Origin: JALZHR01 sp036388475
Lineage (GTDB): Bacteria; Acidobacteriota; Blastocatellia; Pyrinomonadales; Pyrinomonadaceae
Direction of reading: 5' to 3'
NCBI GenBank assembly: GCA_036388475.1
Contig: DASVRT010000041.1
Span: forward strand, 62,001 to 126,000
DNA: 64,000 bases
Shown piece by piece: positions 17,090 through 25,427 of this stretch; the first letter of the stretch is position 1; every line of letters starts with the position of its first letter. The translations under genes and the position numbers were made by a program. Below the pieces are notes generated by a model that had not been told where the DNA came from, did no database searches, and saw only the letters and a list, made by a program, of their open reading frames with translations.

Positions 17090-17096
17090 TAAGCCG

Positions 17097-17128
17097 ATTG
17101 TAACACTTTTACTTGAGTAATTCTTGAA
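17097..17128 (-). promoter_or_regulatory. SARP-type direct repeat plus -10 overlapping the regulator's 3' end
   Basis: Towards the beta-rich protein gene: TTCAAGA-ATTA-CTCAAGT (17128-17111, 11-bp period), then an 8-nt spacer and TACAAT (17102-17097). The repeat covers the last six codons of the regulator gene including its TAA, so coding constraint could explain part of it; the good -10 at the right distance favours a real site. Confidence 0.45.
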
Positions 17129-20100
17129 GAATCCGCCGCGTCTGCGCTTCCGGCTCGACGCCGAGTTCCGATTTCAGAAGCTGCCGGAGATTCTCAAATT
17201 GTTCCTTGACCTGCGAGCGTTTGCCTTGCGCCGCGTAGACGCGCATCAAAAGACGGTGAACGTCTTCGCGAAACGGGTCGTCCTGCAAAATTTCCTGCGC
17301 CAGCTTGACGGACTGCGACCAGTTTTTCTCTTTAAAAGCCGATTTTGCCAGCGCGTTCAAAATTCGCGCGTATTGCTCGCGGTAATAGCCGCGCTGTTCT
17401 TCCGCCCACGGCTCATAAATGCCCGCCATAAATTCGCCGCGATAAAGCGCGTGCGCCGCGTCCAGCCGGCGGCGAAAAAGCGCATCGTCGCCGTCGCGTT
17501 TCGCCTTTTCGGCTTCCGCGACAAAACGGTCGAAATCTTCCGTGTCAATCGAATACGAAAGCTCCGGATTAAGCTGGTACGCGCCGTCGCGAAAAACGAG
17601 AAAATTCTGTTTGAGCGCCTGCCTCGAGTTCAAAGCCTTGCGAATATGCGAAATCGTCGGGTGAAAATTCTTTTCAATCGCCGCCAAATCCTCGTCGCTC
17701 CAAAATGTATCAATCAACACGTCCTTTTCGACGCGCCGGTGGCGACTCGAAGCGATATAACAAAAAATGTCGCGCGCCCGCCGCGTCGTCCACGCGTCCG
17801 GCGCGAAAGGCTTCGATTTATCGCGGTAAATCTCGACAAAGCCGAGCATTCTGACGGTCAAATCGACGACTTCGGAAGGCTGAATAACAACGGATAAAAG
17901 ATGCTCAGCCGCGCTCTGTTGTCCGGTCGCTTTCACTCTGGCGCCTTCATCCTTCATTCTTTCCGCCGCCGTTTCGCGTAAATCCATCGGCAGTTTTTCC
18001 GTGATTTCCTCGTCGGCAAACATTTTCGGGTTTTTCCGAATCTCGCCGCGCAGCCAGAATTCATAATCGAAGCGCGCCGTCAAATCTAAAGCTCTTTGCA
18101 GGTGCGGAAACATTTTCTTGCGCTCGTCGCGCGCGAAATAAATCCGTGCGAGCAAAAGGGAAGCCGCCGCCTCGTCGTAATAAAGAGTTTGCTCGTGGTA
18201 GAACGCCAGAATTTCTTCGATTTCACGGGCGAGTTCGTCGTCAGTCTCGCCCAGCGCCAGACGCGCGCGGCAAAGTCCGAGCCGAGCCGCTTGCGAAAGC
18301 ATTTCGTTGCCGAGCTTTTCGCGCGCTGCGAGCAGATTTTCCATCAGACCGCGAGCCTTGACCGCATCGCCGCGCATCAGGTAAAACCGCGCCCGCTCTT
18401 CATCAAGCTCGCGCGTGGCGAGATTTACTTCCGCCTCGTCGTAAGCCTTTCGCGCCCGCTCGTAGTATTCGGCGGCGTGCGTGAAATCTTCCTTATCGCG
18501 GTAAAAATTGCCGAAAGCCTCGATGATTTCGCCGCGCAGAGGCTTGATGTTGTAAAGCTGGCAGAGTTCGAGCGCTCGTTCCAGATGCGGTTCGGCTTCG
18601 TCAAACTCGCCGCGATACAGGTGCAGCCGCCCGACGTTCAAATGACCGATTGCCTCTTGCGGCAGTTGGGAATCGGGTCGGTCGTGGCGAAAAATGCGTT
18701 TGAACCAGCGCAGGGCTTCGCCGAAATCGCCGCGAAAACCGGAAGGCAAAGCCAGATTGTGCGTAATCAGGCGAATGTAATGCTCGTTGCCTTGTTTTTC
18801 GGCGAGTTCCAGCGCGAGCCGAAATTGCTGCTCGGCGTTTGTCCACGCGCCCTGCGCGACCAGGCAAAGCCCGCGCGTGTTCGAGCATTTCAGATAAGTT
18901 TCCGCTGTTTCGTCAACGAGGTTTTCGGCTTTTTCGAGATATTCAAACGCCTCGCCGCATTTGCCTTTGCGGCGCGCGAGACTCGCCAGCGCGTGAAGCG
19001 CTTCGGCTTCGCCGACCGTGTCGTTTTCATCGTGCAGGCGCTTGACGGCGCGGCTCAAAAGATTGGAAGATTTGTCGGTTTCGCCTTGCAGGCGCGCTAT
19101 TTCCGATTTGTGAAGCAGCGCGCGCGGGTATTTTTCCATAAATTCGAGCGGAATTTTTTCGACGAAAATGCTTAAGGTCGTAATCGCGCCGCTCGCCAGC
19201 CATTCGCCGCCGTTTTCGGCGATAATTCGCGCCGCGCTGTCAAAATTTTCCGCCTGCAAAAGATACGGCAGAGCCTTTTCCCATTGATTGTGCGCCAGAT
19301 AAAACGCGGCGATGCGGTTTCTTTCTTCGGCGACTTCGGCGCGCCCGATTTCCGAGCGCAGGCGGCGCAGCAGAAAATCGCGGAAAAGCGGGTGCAGACG
19401 GTATTCCTCATTAGTTTTGCTGTCGCCGACGACCGTCACAAAAACGTTTTTCTGCACGAGTTCCGGCAAAATGGCGGAACAGCGCATATTGGGAAAAAGC
19501 TCGCTGCAAGCGTCGAGCGGCAGAGATTCGAGCAGCGACAAACGAAGCAGAAGATTCTGCACGTCTTCCGGCTCGCGCGAGAAAACTTCTTCGGCGAAAT
19601 AATCGAAAATATCTTTTTCCGACTGTTGCAGAATCTCGTGCAAATCGACCGTCGGAGCGGCGTTCGAATGCGAATAAATCTCGCGCTCGGCGACCTGCCG
19701 CACGAGCTGCAAAGCCGTAATCCAGCCGTGCGTGCGCTGCCGATACTCGGAAATTTCCGCTTCTTTTAATTCGATATTCAGAGTTTGCCGGAAGAGCTGG
19801 CGCACTTCCTCGTCGGTAAACAGCAAATCTTCGCGCGTTAAAACCAGCGCGGCGGACTGCGCGCGGCGGCGCATCATCGCGAGCGGCGGCAAATCGCGCG
19901 TCGTGATAATGATGTGCATCATATCGGACGAATACAGAAGGAGCCGGTCAACCAGTTGATGCACCGGCGTTTCGCGCCCGATGTGGTGATAATCGTCCAG
20001 AACTAAGATAAAAGGCTGTTCGAGAGTGCTGAGAATCTCGTTCAGCAGCAAATCGACGGCGCGTTCGGGAAAGCGCAGAAACTCGTCCGTCGCTTCCGTT

Positions 20101-20408
20101 AAATAAGGCAGAATCGTTTCGCCGAAAGCGGGCGCGAAATTTTTGATGCCGTGCGAGATGTAGCCGAGAAAAATAAACGGGTCGGCGTCCGTGTGGTCGA
20201 GCTGATACCAGACGGTTTGCCTTGATTGACTGCGGATAAAATCGGCGATGAGCGTCGTTTTGCCGCAGCCCGCGTCGGCGGCGACCAGCGTTATCGGCGC
20301 GTTGAGATTCGCCTGCAATTTTTCCGTCAGGCGCGGGCGCGCCAGCAACTCGGAAACCGAGCGCGGCGGAAGCAGCTTTGTCCGCAGAAAAAAATTTGGC
20401 TTCTGCAT
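17109..20408 (-). CDS. MalT-like STAND ATPase/TPR regulator with C-terminal SARP (winged helix + BTAD) domain
   Basis: 1099 residues. Residues 1-330 are a MalT-like P-loop NTPase: Walker A GCGKTT (K50), Walker B FILVLDDYHHI near 135-145. Residues 380-820 are TPR-type helical repeats that would bind an inducer or partner. Residues about 847-946 form an OmpR/Trans_reg_C winged helix (VRMLGFVEIYRD, TTRRARDIFCYIA, HPTISHIRKAL), followed by a BTAD domain to the end. This is the DNA-binding unit of Streptomyces SARP activators (AfsR, DnrI), but placed C-terminal rather than N-terminal as in AfsR. SARPs bind 11-bp-spaced heptamer direct repeats, which surround this gene. It is predicted to be a cytosolic, ATP-dependent activator of the secreted protease genes. 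Confidence 0.9.
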   Translation of the reverse strand: MQKPNFFLRTKLLPPRSVSELLARPRLTEKLQANLNAPITLVAADAGCGKTTLIADFIRSQSRQTVWYQLDHTDADPFIFLGYISHGIKNFAPAFGETILPYLTEATDEFLRFPERAVDLLLNEILSTLEQPFILVLDDYHHIGRETPVHQLVDRLLLYSSDMMHIIITTRDLPPLAMMRRRAQSAALVLTREDLLFTDEEVRQLFRQTLNIELKEAEISEYRQRTHGWITALQLVRQVAEREIYSHSNAAPTVDLHEILQQSEKDIFDYFAEEVFSREPEDVQNLLLRLSLLESLPLDACSELFPNMRCSAILPELVQKNVFVTVVGDSKTNEEYRLHPLFRDFLLRRLRSEIGRAEVAEERNRIAAFYLAHNQWEKALPYLLQAENFDSAARIIAENGGEWLASGAITTLSIFVEKIPLEFMEKYPRALLHKSEIARLQGETDKSSNLLSRAVKRLHDENDTVGEAEALHALASLARRKGKCGEAFEYLEKAENLVDETAETYLKCSNTRGLCLVAQGAWTNAEQQFRLALELAEKQGNEHYIRLITHNLALPSGFRGDFGEALRWFKRIFRHDRPDSQLPQEAIGHLNVGRLHLYRGEFDEAEPHLERALELCQLYNIKPLRGEIIEAFGNFYRDKEDFTHAAEYYERARKAYDEAEVNLATRELDEERARFYLMRGDAVKARGLMENLLAAREKLGNEMLSQAARLGLCRARLALGETDDELAREIEEILAFYHEQTLYYDEAAASLLLARIYFARDERKKMFPHLQRALDLTARFDYEFWLRGEIRKNPKMFADEEITEKLPMDLRETAAERMKDEGARVKATGQQSAAEHLLSVVIQPSEVVDLTVRMLGFVEIYRDKSKPFAPDAWTTRRARDIFCYIASSRHRRVEKDVLIDTFWSDEDLAAIEKNFHPTISHIRKALNSRQALKQNFLVFRDGAYQLNPELSYSIDTEDFDRFVAEAEKAKRDGDDALFRRRLDAAHALYRGEFMAGIYEPWAEEQRGYYREQYARILNALAKSAFKEKNWSQSVKLAQEILQDDPFREDVHRLLMRVYAAQGKRSQVKEQFENLRQLLKSELGVEPEAQTRRILQELLK

Positions 20409-20470
20409 TTCTTGTTTCTCGATAAATCGTGTCTGGGCGTGAATATTTAGCGAGAATTATGCCATAACAG

Positions 20471-20538
20471 CGGTAAGTGGTAAACGGCAGGTTGTAAGTT
20501 CGCTTCTTTGCAACGGCAAGTGATAAGTTGCCGTTTAC
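20471..20538. repeat. Heptamer hairpin (AGTGGTAAACGGCA family)
   Basis: GGTAAGTGGTAAACGGCAG is followed by CAACGGCAAGTGATAAG and the inverted TTGCCGTTTACTGCT. It is a near relative of the repeat at 54335-54407. It lies just upstream of the regulator gene and runs into the 20-bp array. Confidence 0.65.
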
Positions 20539-20539
20539 T

Positions 20540-20720
20540 GCTCAAAAGAAATATTTCGCGCTCAAAACGAAAATTCTCCGCTCAAAGCAATTTTTTATTT
20601 GCTCAAAACGATTTTCCAGCGCTCAAACTGATTTTCAGCCGCTCAAGACGATTTTTAAGCGCTCAAACCGAATTTTCGATTGCAACCCGCAATTTTCACG
20701 CGCTTATCGCAATTTTCAAT
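20540..20720. repeat. Degenerate 20-bp tandem array (locus B)
   Basis: Seven units beginning GCTCAAA (or GCTCAAG) start at 20540, 20560, 20580, 20601, 20621, 20641 and 20661, each continuing to a T-rich half (CGATTTTCCAGC, TGATTTTCAGCC). Two weaker units follow to 20720. The spacing is 20 bp except for one 21-bp unit. It fills the gap between the regulator gene and the downstream end of the stand-alone ATPase gene. No gene is supported there. Confidence 0.75.
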
Positions 20721-20766
20721 TGCAACTTATCGCTTATCGTTTACCGCTTTTAACGCGCTTCCGCCT

Positions 20767-21600
20767 CTAATCAGACCACCAGAGCTGTTTATCCGGTTCG
20801 GCTTCCGCCAGCGATTTTAATTTACCGATTCTGCCGAAAGATTTTTTAAAAATTTCCTGCGCCGTTTTATCGGCTAAACAGTAGCTTGCCAGAAATTGTT
20901 TGGCTTCCTCGCGATTAAATAAAAGCAAATCCTCGTCAACGACGCCTAAAACCTGTTTTGAGCGCAAGCGCCAGAGCGGAAACGCCGGCGAGCTGCGCGC
21001 GAGCAGAAGCAGATGCGTGTTTTCGTTGAGCAGGTAGAGCAGCGAATTGAAAAACTCGGCAAACCACGGCGCATCGAAAATATGATGAACATCATCCAAA
21101 ACAATCAAAACCGGCTTTTTAATATCACACGCGGCGAGCCGCGAAAAAAGTTTTTCCAGAAACGGCGCAACCTCTATTTCGGACGAGTTTTCAGCCGGGC
21201 TTTCGGCTTTCAGATTTGTTTGATTAAAGCTTTCGGCGAAATATGTGGCGAAAACGTTCCAGTTAATGTCCGACGATTCGACCCGAAACCACGCGACCGA
21301 ATCGTAATTTTGCGCAAAATCCGCCGCCAGCGTCGTTTTTCCGGTTCCGGCGCGCCCCGTAATCATCGTCGCGCCGATTTGCTCGGAAAATTTTGTTAAA
21401 AGCTCGTTCAAACGCGGGCGCGTGATGTGTTTTGACAATACGGGCACGCGAAATTTTTCGGCGAAAAGATGGATTTCGTCCGGTTTCGGCGCGTAATCTT
21501 TCGCGGCTGCCGACGTTGAACTAACCGTCGAAACGTCATCGTAGGAGATGCCGGTTTCGCTGTAATCGAGATTTTCGTGAAAAGAGATGCTCATTGTCAT
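20767..21600 (-). CDS. Stand-alone MalT-like P-loop ATPase, no DNA-binding domain
   Basis: 277 residues. After a 50-residue Ser/Asp-rich start, it aligns by eye with the N-terminal NTPase of the neighbouring regulator: VPVLSKHITRPRLNELL, Walker A GRAGTGKTT (82-90), Walker B VLIVLDDVHHI (near 165-175), EDLLLFNREEAKQFL. It stops at LKSLAEAEPDKQLWWSD, before the winged-helix lid, TPR and SARP parts. It may be an intact small modulator or a truncated paralogue. The ATG at 21600 lies only 9 nt past the proposed -10 (TAAAGT), so a leaderless transcript is likely; an alternative ATG lies at 21594. It is placed divergently from the 22-kb protease region and is preceded by an ACTTGAG pair. Confidence 0.75.
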   Translation of the reverse strand: MTMSISFHENLDYSETGISYDDVSTVSSTSAAAKDYAPKPDEIHLFAEKFRVPVLSKHITRPRLNELLTKFSEQIGATMITGRAGTGKTTLAADFAQNYDSVAWFRVESSDINWNVFATYFAESFNQTNLKAESPAENSSEIEVAPFLEKLFSRLAACDIKKPVLIVLDDVHHIFDAPWFAEFFNSLLYLLNENTHLLLLARSSPAFPLWRLRSKQVLGVVDEDLLLFNREEAKQFLASYCLADKTAQEIFKKSFGRIGKLKSLAEAEPDKQLWWSD

Positions 21601-21609
21601 ACAACGAAC

Positions 21610-21642
21610 ACTTTAGCCGGACGGACTTGAGTAAAACTTGAA
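21610..21642 (-). promoter_or_regulatory. SARP-type direct repeat plus -10 for the stand-alone ATPase gene
   Basis: Towards the gene: TTCAAGT-TTTA-CTCAAGT (21642-21625, 11-bp period), a 9-nt spacer, then TAAAGT (21615-21610). The geometry is identical to the M36 and S8-SLH promoters. Confidence 0.6.
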
Positions 21643-21676
21643 TTTTTTTTCGGCGCCGAGCGTTTTTAAAAAAGTT

Positions 21677-21709
21677 CTCAAGTTTTTCTCAAGTCTCATA
21701 TATAAGAAT
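21677..21709 (+). promoter_or_regulatory. Perfect SARP-type direct repeat facing right
   Basis: CTCAAGT-TTTT-CTCAAGT (21677-21694) is followed by CTCATATATAAGAAT. The best -10 reading is TATAAG at 21701-21706 (6-nt spacer) or TAAGAA (8-nt spacer). It would drive rightward transcription towards 21.8-25.3 kb, divergently from the ATPase gene. Confidence 0.5.
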
Positions 21710-21794
21710 GGAGACAGTTCAAGCCCATCGGGATTTTAAATTTTAAAAATCTCTCTCCAAGAGAAGCGCCCGAAAAAGAAGTTTTTGAAATGGC

Positions 21795-22067
21795 ATGAAA
21801 AAAATTGTTCCCGGAATCAATTGTTTCACCCGAGCAACCGCCAATGACGGCATTGGCGATTCGATGAACCCGGACATTTCGAGAAGTTCGGGTTCATCGG
21901 CAAACGTTTCGAGCGGTTCGGGCGGCGGTTTACTCGGCGGAGTAGGTAACCCGGTCGGCGGCGTGGTTGCGGCGACGCTGCAAACCGTCAGCGGAGTATC
22001 CAAATACGGCGGGACGATAAGCTCCCGCCGCTACCCGAGCGCTCGGACGCGCCATAAACGGAATTAG
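21795..22067 (+). CDS. Possible small Gly/Ser-rich protein
   Basis: 90 codons from ATG 21795, about 85 nt downstream of the rightward repeat-linked promoter. The middle is SSGSGGGLLGGVGNPVGGVV, reminiscent of double-glycine or secreted peptide sequences, but there is no clear signal peptide and no Shine-Dalgarno sequence. The opposite strand is also open here. No family recognised. It is listed because of its position after a strong putative promoter; the 264 bases from 22068 to 22331 hold nothing else I can identify except the promoter below. Confidence 0.25.
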   Translation: MKKIVPGINCFTRATANDGIGDSMNPDISRSSGSSANVSSGSGGGLLGGVGNPVGGVVAATLQTVSGVSKYGGTISSRRYPSARTRHKRN

Positions 22068-22279
22068 AATTTCCGAATCGACCGGCGGTTCGGCAAACGG
22101 TTCGGCGGCTTTCCACAAACAGTAATAATCTGCGGCTGGAAAAAGGCGTCAAGTTTCAATTAAGGCTGAGCGAATCGCTGCAAAACTGAGGCACGCTGTT
22201 TGCTGAAATTGAAAAACGACCGGCATCGAGCTCCCACCTGATGCGGTTTTCCTAAAAAAGCGGTTGAATTTAATACTTT

Positions 22280-22308
22280 TTGAAATTAGAATTGTATTTC
22301 TTTAATAC
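22280..22308 (+). promoter_or_regulatory. Sigma-70-type promoter of the repeat-bearing S8 protease
   Basis: TTGAAA (22280-22285), a 17-bp spacer, and TAATAC (22303-22308). The ATG at 22332 is 23 nt further on. Confidence 0.5.
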
Positions 22309-22331
22309 ATAATCCGGAATTTACATAGCCT

Positions 22332-25292
22332 ATGCGCTTTAGAAAAATTCTTTCTTTTTTTCTGTTATACATTTTTGCGGTCAACTCGGTTCTCGCCGGG
22401 CTTAATGTCGTCAAATCCAACGGCATCAGCTTAACCGGCGCGGACGGCATCCGCTATATCGGAACTTCCGGCATCTCTCTGACCGGAGCCGACGGCTTTC
22501 TCAACTACAAATCAAACGGAATTTCACTGACCGGCGCCGACGGTATCAGCTTAACGGGCGCGGACGGAATCAGCTTAACGGGCGCTGACGGCGCAACTTA
22601 TACGGGCGCGGACGGTATTAGTTTAACCGGCGCGGACGGCATTTCATTGACCGGCGCGGACGGCATCAGTTTGACCGGCGCGGACGGCGCGATTTCATTA
22701 ACCGGCGCGGACGGCACAACTTACAGCGCCGATTCGATTATTATCAGAGGCGCGGACGGCATTTCATTAACCGGCGCGGACGGCGCGATTTCATTAACCG
22801 GCGCGGACGGCATTAGCTTGACCGGCGCGGACGGAATTTCATTGACCGGCGCGGACGGTATCAGTTTAACGGGCGCGGACGGCATCAGCTTAACCGGCGC
22901 AGATTCAATCACGGGCTTTAATTCCAACGGAGTCGTCTTCACCCTCGTTTCTCCCACGGGCATTTCATTAACCGGCGCGGACGGAATTTCATTGACCGGC
23001 GCCGACGGCATCAGTTTAACGGGCGCGGACGGCATCAGCTTAACGGGCGCGGACGACGAAAATCCGCCGGTTATGAGCGGCTTGCAGAGCGTCGACCCGG
23101 AACTGGCGCTGTGGATGAATCAAGCGACGGACGACAGCAATGTCAACGCCGTGATCGTTTTTCATCAATACCCGGCGGCGGCGGACATCGCGAAATTGCA
23201 GCAGCTCGGCATCACCGGCGGAACGATTTACCGTGTGCTGCCGATGGTGATGGTGTCCGCGACGCGCCCGCAGCTTATCGCCGTTTCGCGTCTGCCGCAG
23301 ATTCGCTCGATTTACGGCAACCGGACTTTATCGTCGAACCTCGACCCGTTTTTTAATAAAACGCAGGTGCAGCGCGTCAACGCCGACCGCGATTTACAGG
23401 CGCACAATTCGGGCTTGTCAATTTCGGGACGCGGCGTCACGGTCGCCGTTCTGGATACGGGCATCAATTCGCTGCACAATGATTTATCGGGCAAAGTCAT
23501 CCAAAACGTGCGGCTTCAGGATACGCAGAGCGCCGCGCTCGGCTTCATCAATCCGCTGGCGGTCGAAAATGTTCCGAATACAGACCCGGTCAGCGGTCAC
23601 GGAACTTTCGTGGCGGGCGTGATTGCCGGAAGCGGCTCGATGTCCGGCGGAAAATATAACGGCGTCGCGCCGGGCGCGAGAATTCTCGGTCTGGGTGCGG
23701 GCGATTTAAACCTGACGCACGTTCTCGCCGGATTCGATTACATTCTGGAAAAAGGCGCCGGCTACAACGTGCGCGTCATCAATTGCAGCTTTTCGGCAAA
23801 TACCGTCTACGATTTTAATGACCCGGTTAATATCGCCACGAAAACGCTGAGCGAACGCGGCGTCAACGTCGTTTTTTCGGCGGGAAATTCCGGCGCGGGC
23901 AACGGAACTTTGAACCCGTATGCCGCCGCGCCGTGGGTGGTCAGCGTCGGCGCGACCGACGATAAGGGCAATCTGGCTGGATTTTCTTCGCGCGGCGTGT
24001 TCGGCGACGCCGCGCATACGCCTTCGATTGTCGCGCCGGGCGTGAACGTTATCAGCCTGCGCAGCACGGTTTCGCAGACGAGCGCTTTAGGCATTCCGAC
24101 GGATTTGCAAAGACTGTCGGCGACCGAATTGCCGTTTTACACGACCGCCAGCGGCACGTCGTTTTCCGCGCCGCTCGTGGCGGGAACGATTGCGATGATG
24201 CTCGAAGCGAATCCGAATCTGACGCCGGCGGAAGTCAAAGACGTGCTGCAACGGTCGGCGACGCCGATGCCTTTAAATTACCGGCACGAAGCCGGTGCGG
24301 GAATGCTCAACGCTTACGCGGCGGTTCTGGAATCGGCTTTTCCGGTCAGAAGAACGGGAATTTTCCGCGCGACGCTGGAAACGCACTCGGTAAATTTTGT
24401 CACTTCCGTGACGCAGACTTTCAATCAGACCGTCGCGCCCGGCGCTAATGCCGTGACCGACCTTTCGATTCCCGCCAACGCCATTCAATCGAATGTCGGC
24501 ATCGCGTGGGGCGGTCAGAGCATTAACGATTTGGGAATGAAGATTTACGATTCGAACGGCGTTCTGCGCGGCGAATCGAATAATCTGAATACCATGGAAC
24601 TGACCGGCAGGCGCGAAAAAGTAAATTTAATTAATCCGCCGAACCAGGCGTATCAGGCGGTCTTTCAGCACACGAACAGCAATTTCGCTTCGGCGCAAAG
24701 CATTTTCGGTTTGGTCGAGACTTCCAGAGTCGAATACGCGCCGTTCGGCGATGTCGGCAATTTGCCGGCGGACGCACAAAGCTCCATTTACGACAGCCTG
24801 CGCAGATTTTTAATGCTTCCGCAGGGCGCGAATTTTCGTTCGACGACCGTCGTCTCGCGTGCCGATTTAGCGTCGGCAATCGTCCGCGGCGGACGCGTTC
24901 CGCAATACGCGGCAAAAGCGCCGATGTATTCCGACATCAGCGATTTAACGACGCGCAGCGTGGTCGAAAGCGTGCAATCGAACCCGTCGGGCAAATTAAT
25001 TTTCGACGCTGCGAGCGGAAGCGCGTTTCGTCCCGACGCGGCGGCGGCGAAACTCGTCGCGGCGGTGGCATTTGTCAAAGCGGCAAATCTCGAAAATCTG
25101 GCGGCAACGACGCCTTTCCCGTGGGCGATTGCCGACGCCGGTTCGATTCCGAACGAATGGCGCGGTTACGTCGCCGTCGCCTTGCAGAAAGGCTTTCTGA
25201 AACTGGACGGAAATAATTTCAACCCGAACCGCGCGATAAATCGGCTCGAACTGGCGCAGGCGATGAACAAAATCGTCCAAACGGGAAATTAA
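22332..25292 (+). CDS. Secreted S8 serine protease with N-terminal ISLTGADG tandem repeats and SLH-like C-terminus
   Basis: 986 residues. Signal peptide: ILSFFLLYIFAVNSVLAG. Residues about 31-241 are made of an eight-residue repeat, GISLTGAD, with 19 copies of SLTGAD plus degenerate ones (TYTGADG, IIRGADG), interrupted at 192-209 by a non-repeat insert. The subtilisin domain has D375 (VAVLDTGIN), H423 (GHGTFVAG), N519 (SAGNS) and S610 (GTSFSAPLVAG), so it should be active. The C-terminal 200 residues resemble SLH repeats (YSDISDLTTRSVVES, FNPNRAINRLELAQAMNKIV). It is predicted to be exported and wall-anchored. No Shine-Dalgarno sequence is obvious before the ATG. The repeat may form a beta-solenoid; its role is unknown. 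Confidence 0.9.
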   Translation: MRFRKILSFFLLYIFAVNSVLAGLNVVKSNGISLTGADGIRYIGTSGISLTGADGFLNYKSNGISLTGADGISLTGADGISLTGADGATYTGADGISLTGADGISLTGADGISLTGADGAISLTGADGTTYSADSIIIRGADGISLTGADGAISLTGADGISLTGADGISLTGADGISLTGADGISLTGADSITGFNSNGVVFTLVSPTGISLTGADGISLTGADGISLTGADGISLTGADDENPPVMSGLQSVDPELALWMNQATDDSNVNAVIVFHQYPAAADIAKLQQLGITGGTIYRVLPMVMVSATRPQLIAVSRLPQIRSIYGNRTLSSNLDPFFNKTQVQRVNADRDLQAHNSGLSISGRGVTVAVLDTGINSLHNDLSGKVIQNVRLQDTQSAALGFINPLAVENVPNTDPVSGHGTFVAGVIAGSGSMSGGKYNGVAPGARILGLGAGDLNLTHVLAGFDYILEKGAGYNVRVINCSFSANTVYDFNDPVNIATKTLSERGVNVVFSAGNSGAGNGTLNPYAAAPWVVSVGATDDKGNLAGFSSRGVFGDAAHTPSIVAPGVNVISLRSTVSQTSALGIPTDLQRLSATELPFYTTASGTSFSAPLVAGTIAMMLEANPNLTPAEVKDVLQRSATPMPLNYRHEAGAGMLNAYAAVLESAFPVRRTGIFRATLETHSVNFVTSVTQTFNQTVAPGANAVTDLSIPANAIQSNVGIAWGGQSINDLGMKIYDSNGVLRGESNNLNTMELTGRREKVNLINPPNQAYQAVFQHTNSNFASAQSIFGLVETSRVEYAPFGDVGNLPADAQSSIYDSLRRFLMLPQGANFRSTTVVSRADLASAIVRGGRVPQYAAKAPMYSDISDLTTRSVVESVQSNPSGKLIFDAASGSAFRPDAAAAKLVAAVAFVKAANLENLAATTPFPWAIADAGSIPNEWRGYVAVALQKGFLKLDGNNFNPNRAINRLELAQAMNKIVQTGN
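22416..23058 (+). repeat. 24-bp coding tandem repeat (ISLTGADG)
   Basis: DNA repeats of the form ATT/ATC-AGC/TCA-TTA/TTG-AC-GGC-GC-GAC-GGC in frame within the S8 gene. Third positions vary between copies (for example ggcatcagcttaaccggcgc and ggaatttcattgaccggcgc), so the array is old or selected at protein level, yet near-identical stretches persist and could slip. Confidence 0.9.
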
Positions 25293-25316
25293 ATTTGCAT
25301 CAAAACAAAAACTTTG

Positions 25317-25343
25317 GGCTTCTTCTTCGGAGGAAGCCTTTTT
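25317..25343 (+). terminator. Rho-independent terminator
   Basis: GGCTTC (25317-25322) pairs with GAAGCC (25333-25338), followed by TTTTT. It ends the S8 protease gene before the GH3 gene. Confidence 0.75.
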
Positions 25344-25427
25344 ATTTGCCAAAAACAAGGCAGAAATTTGATTGCTGTGATTAAATTATTTTTGATTGTT
25401 ATGATTAAATTATTTCTGAGGTCATTC

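Noticed and set aside
20540..20720. Coding gene in the GCTCAAA array
   Set aside because: The 20-bp period breaks the reading frame; no ribosome-binding site or family match.
22150..22175. GTCAAGT-TTCA-ATTAAGG as an eighth operator
   Set aside because: The second heptamer matches at only four of seven positions and there is no -10 nearby.
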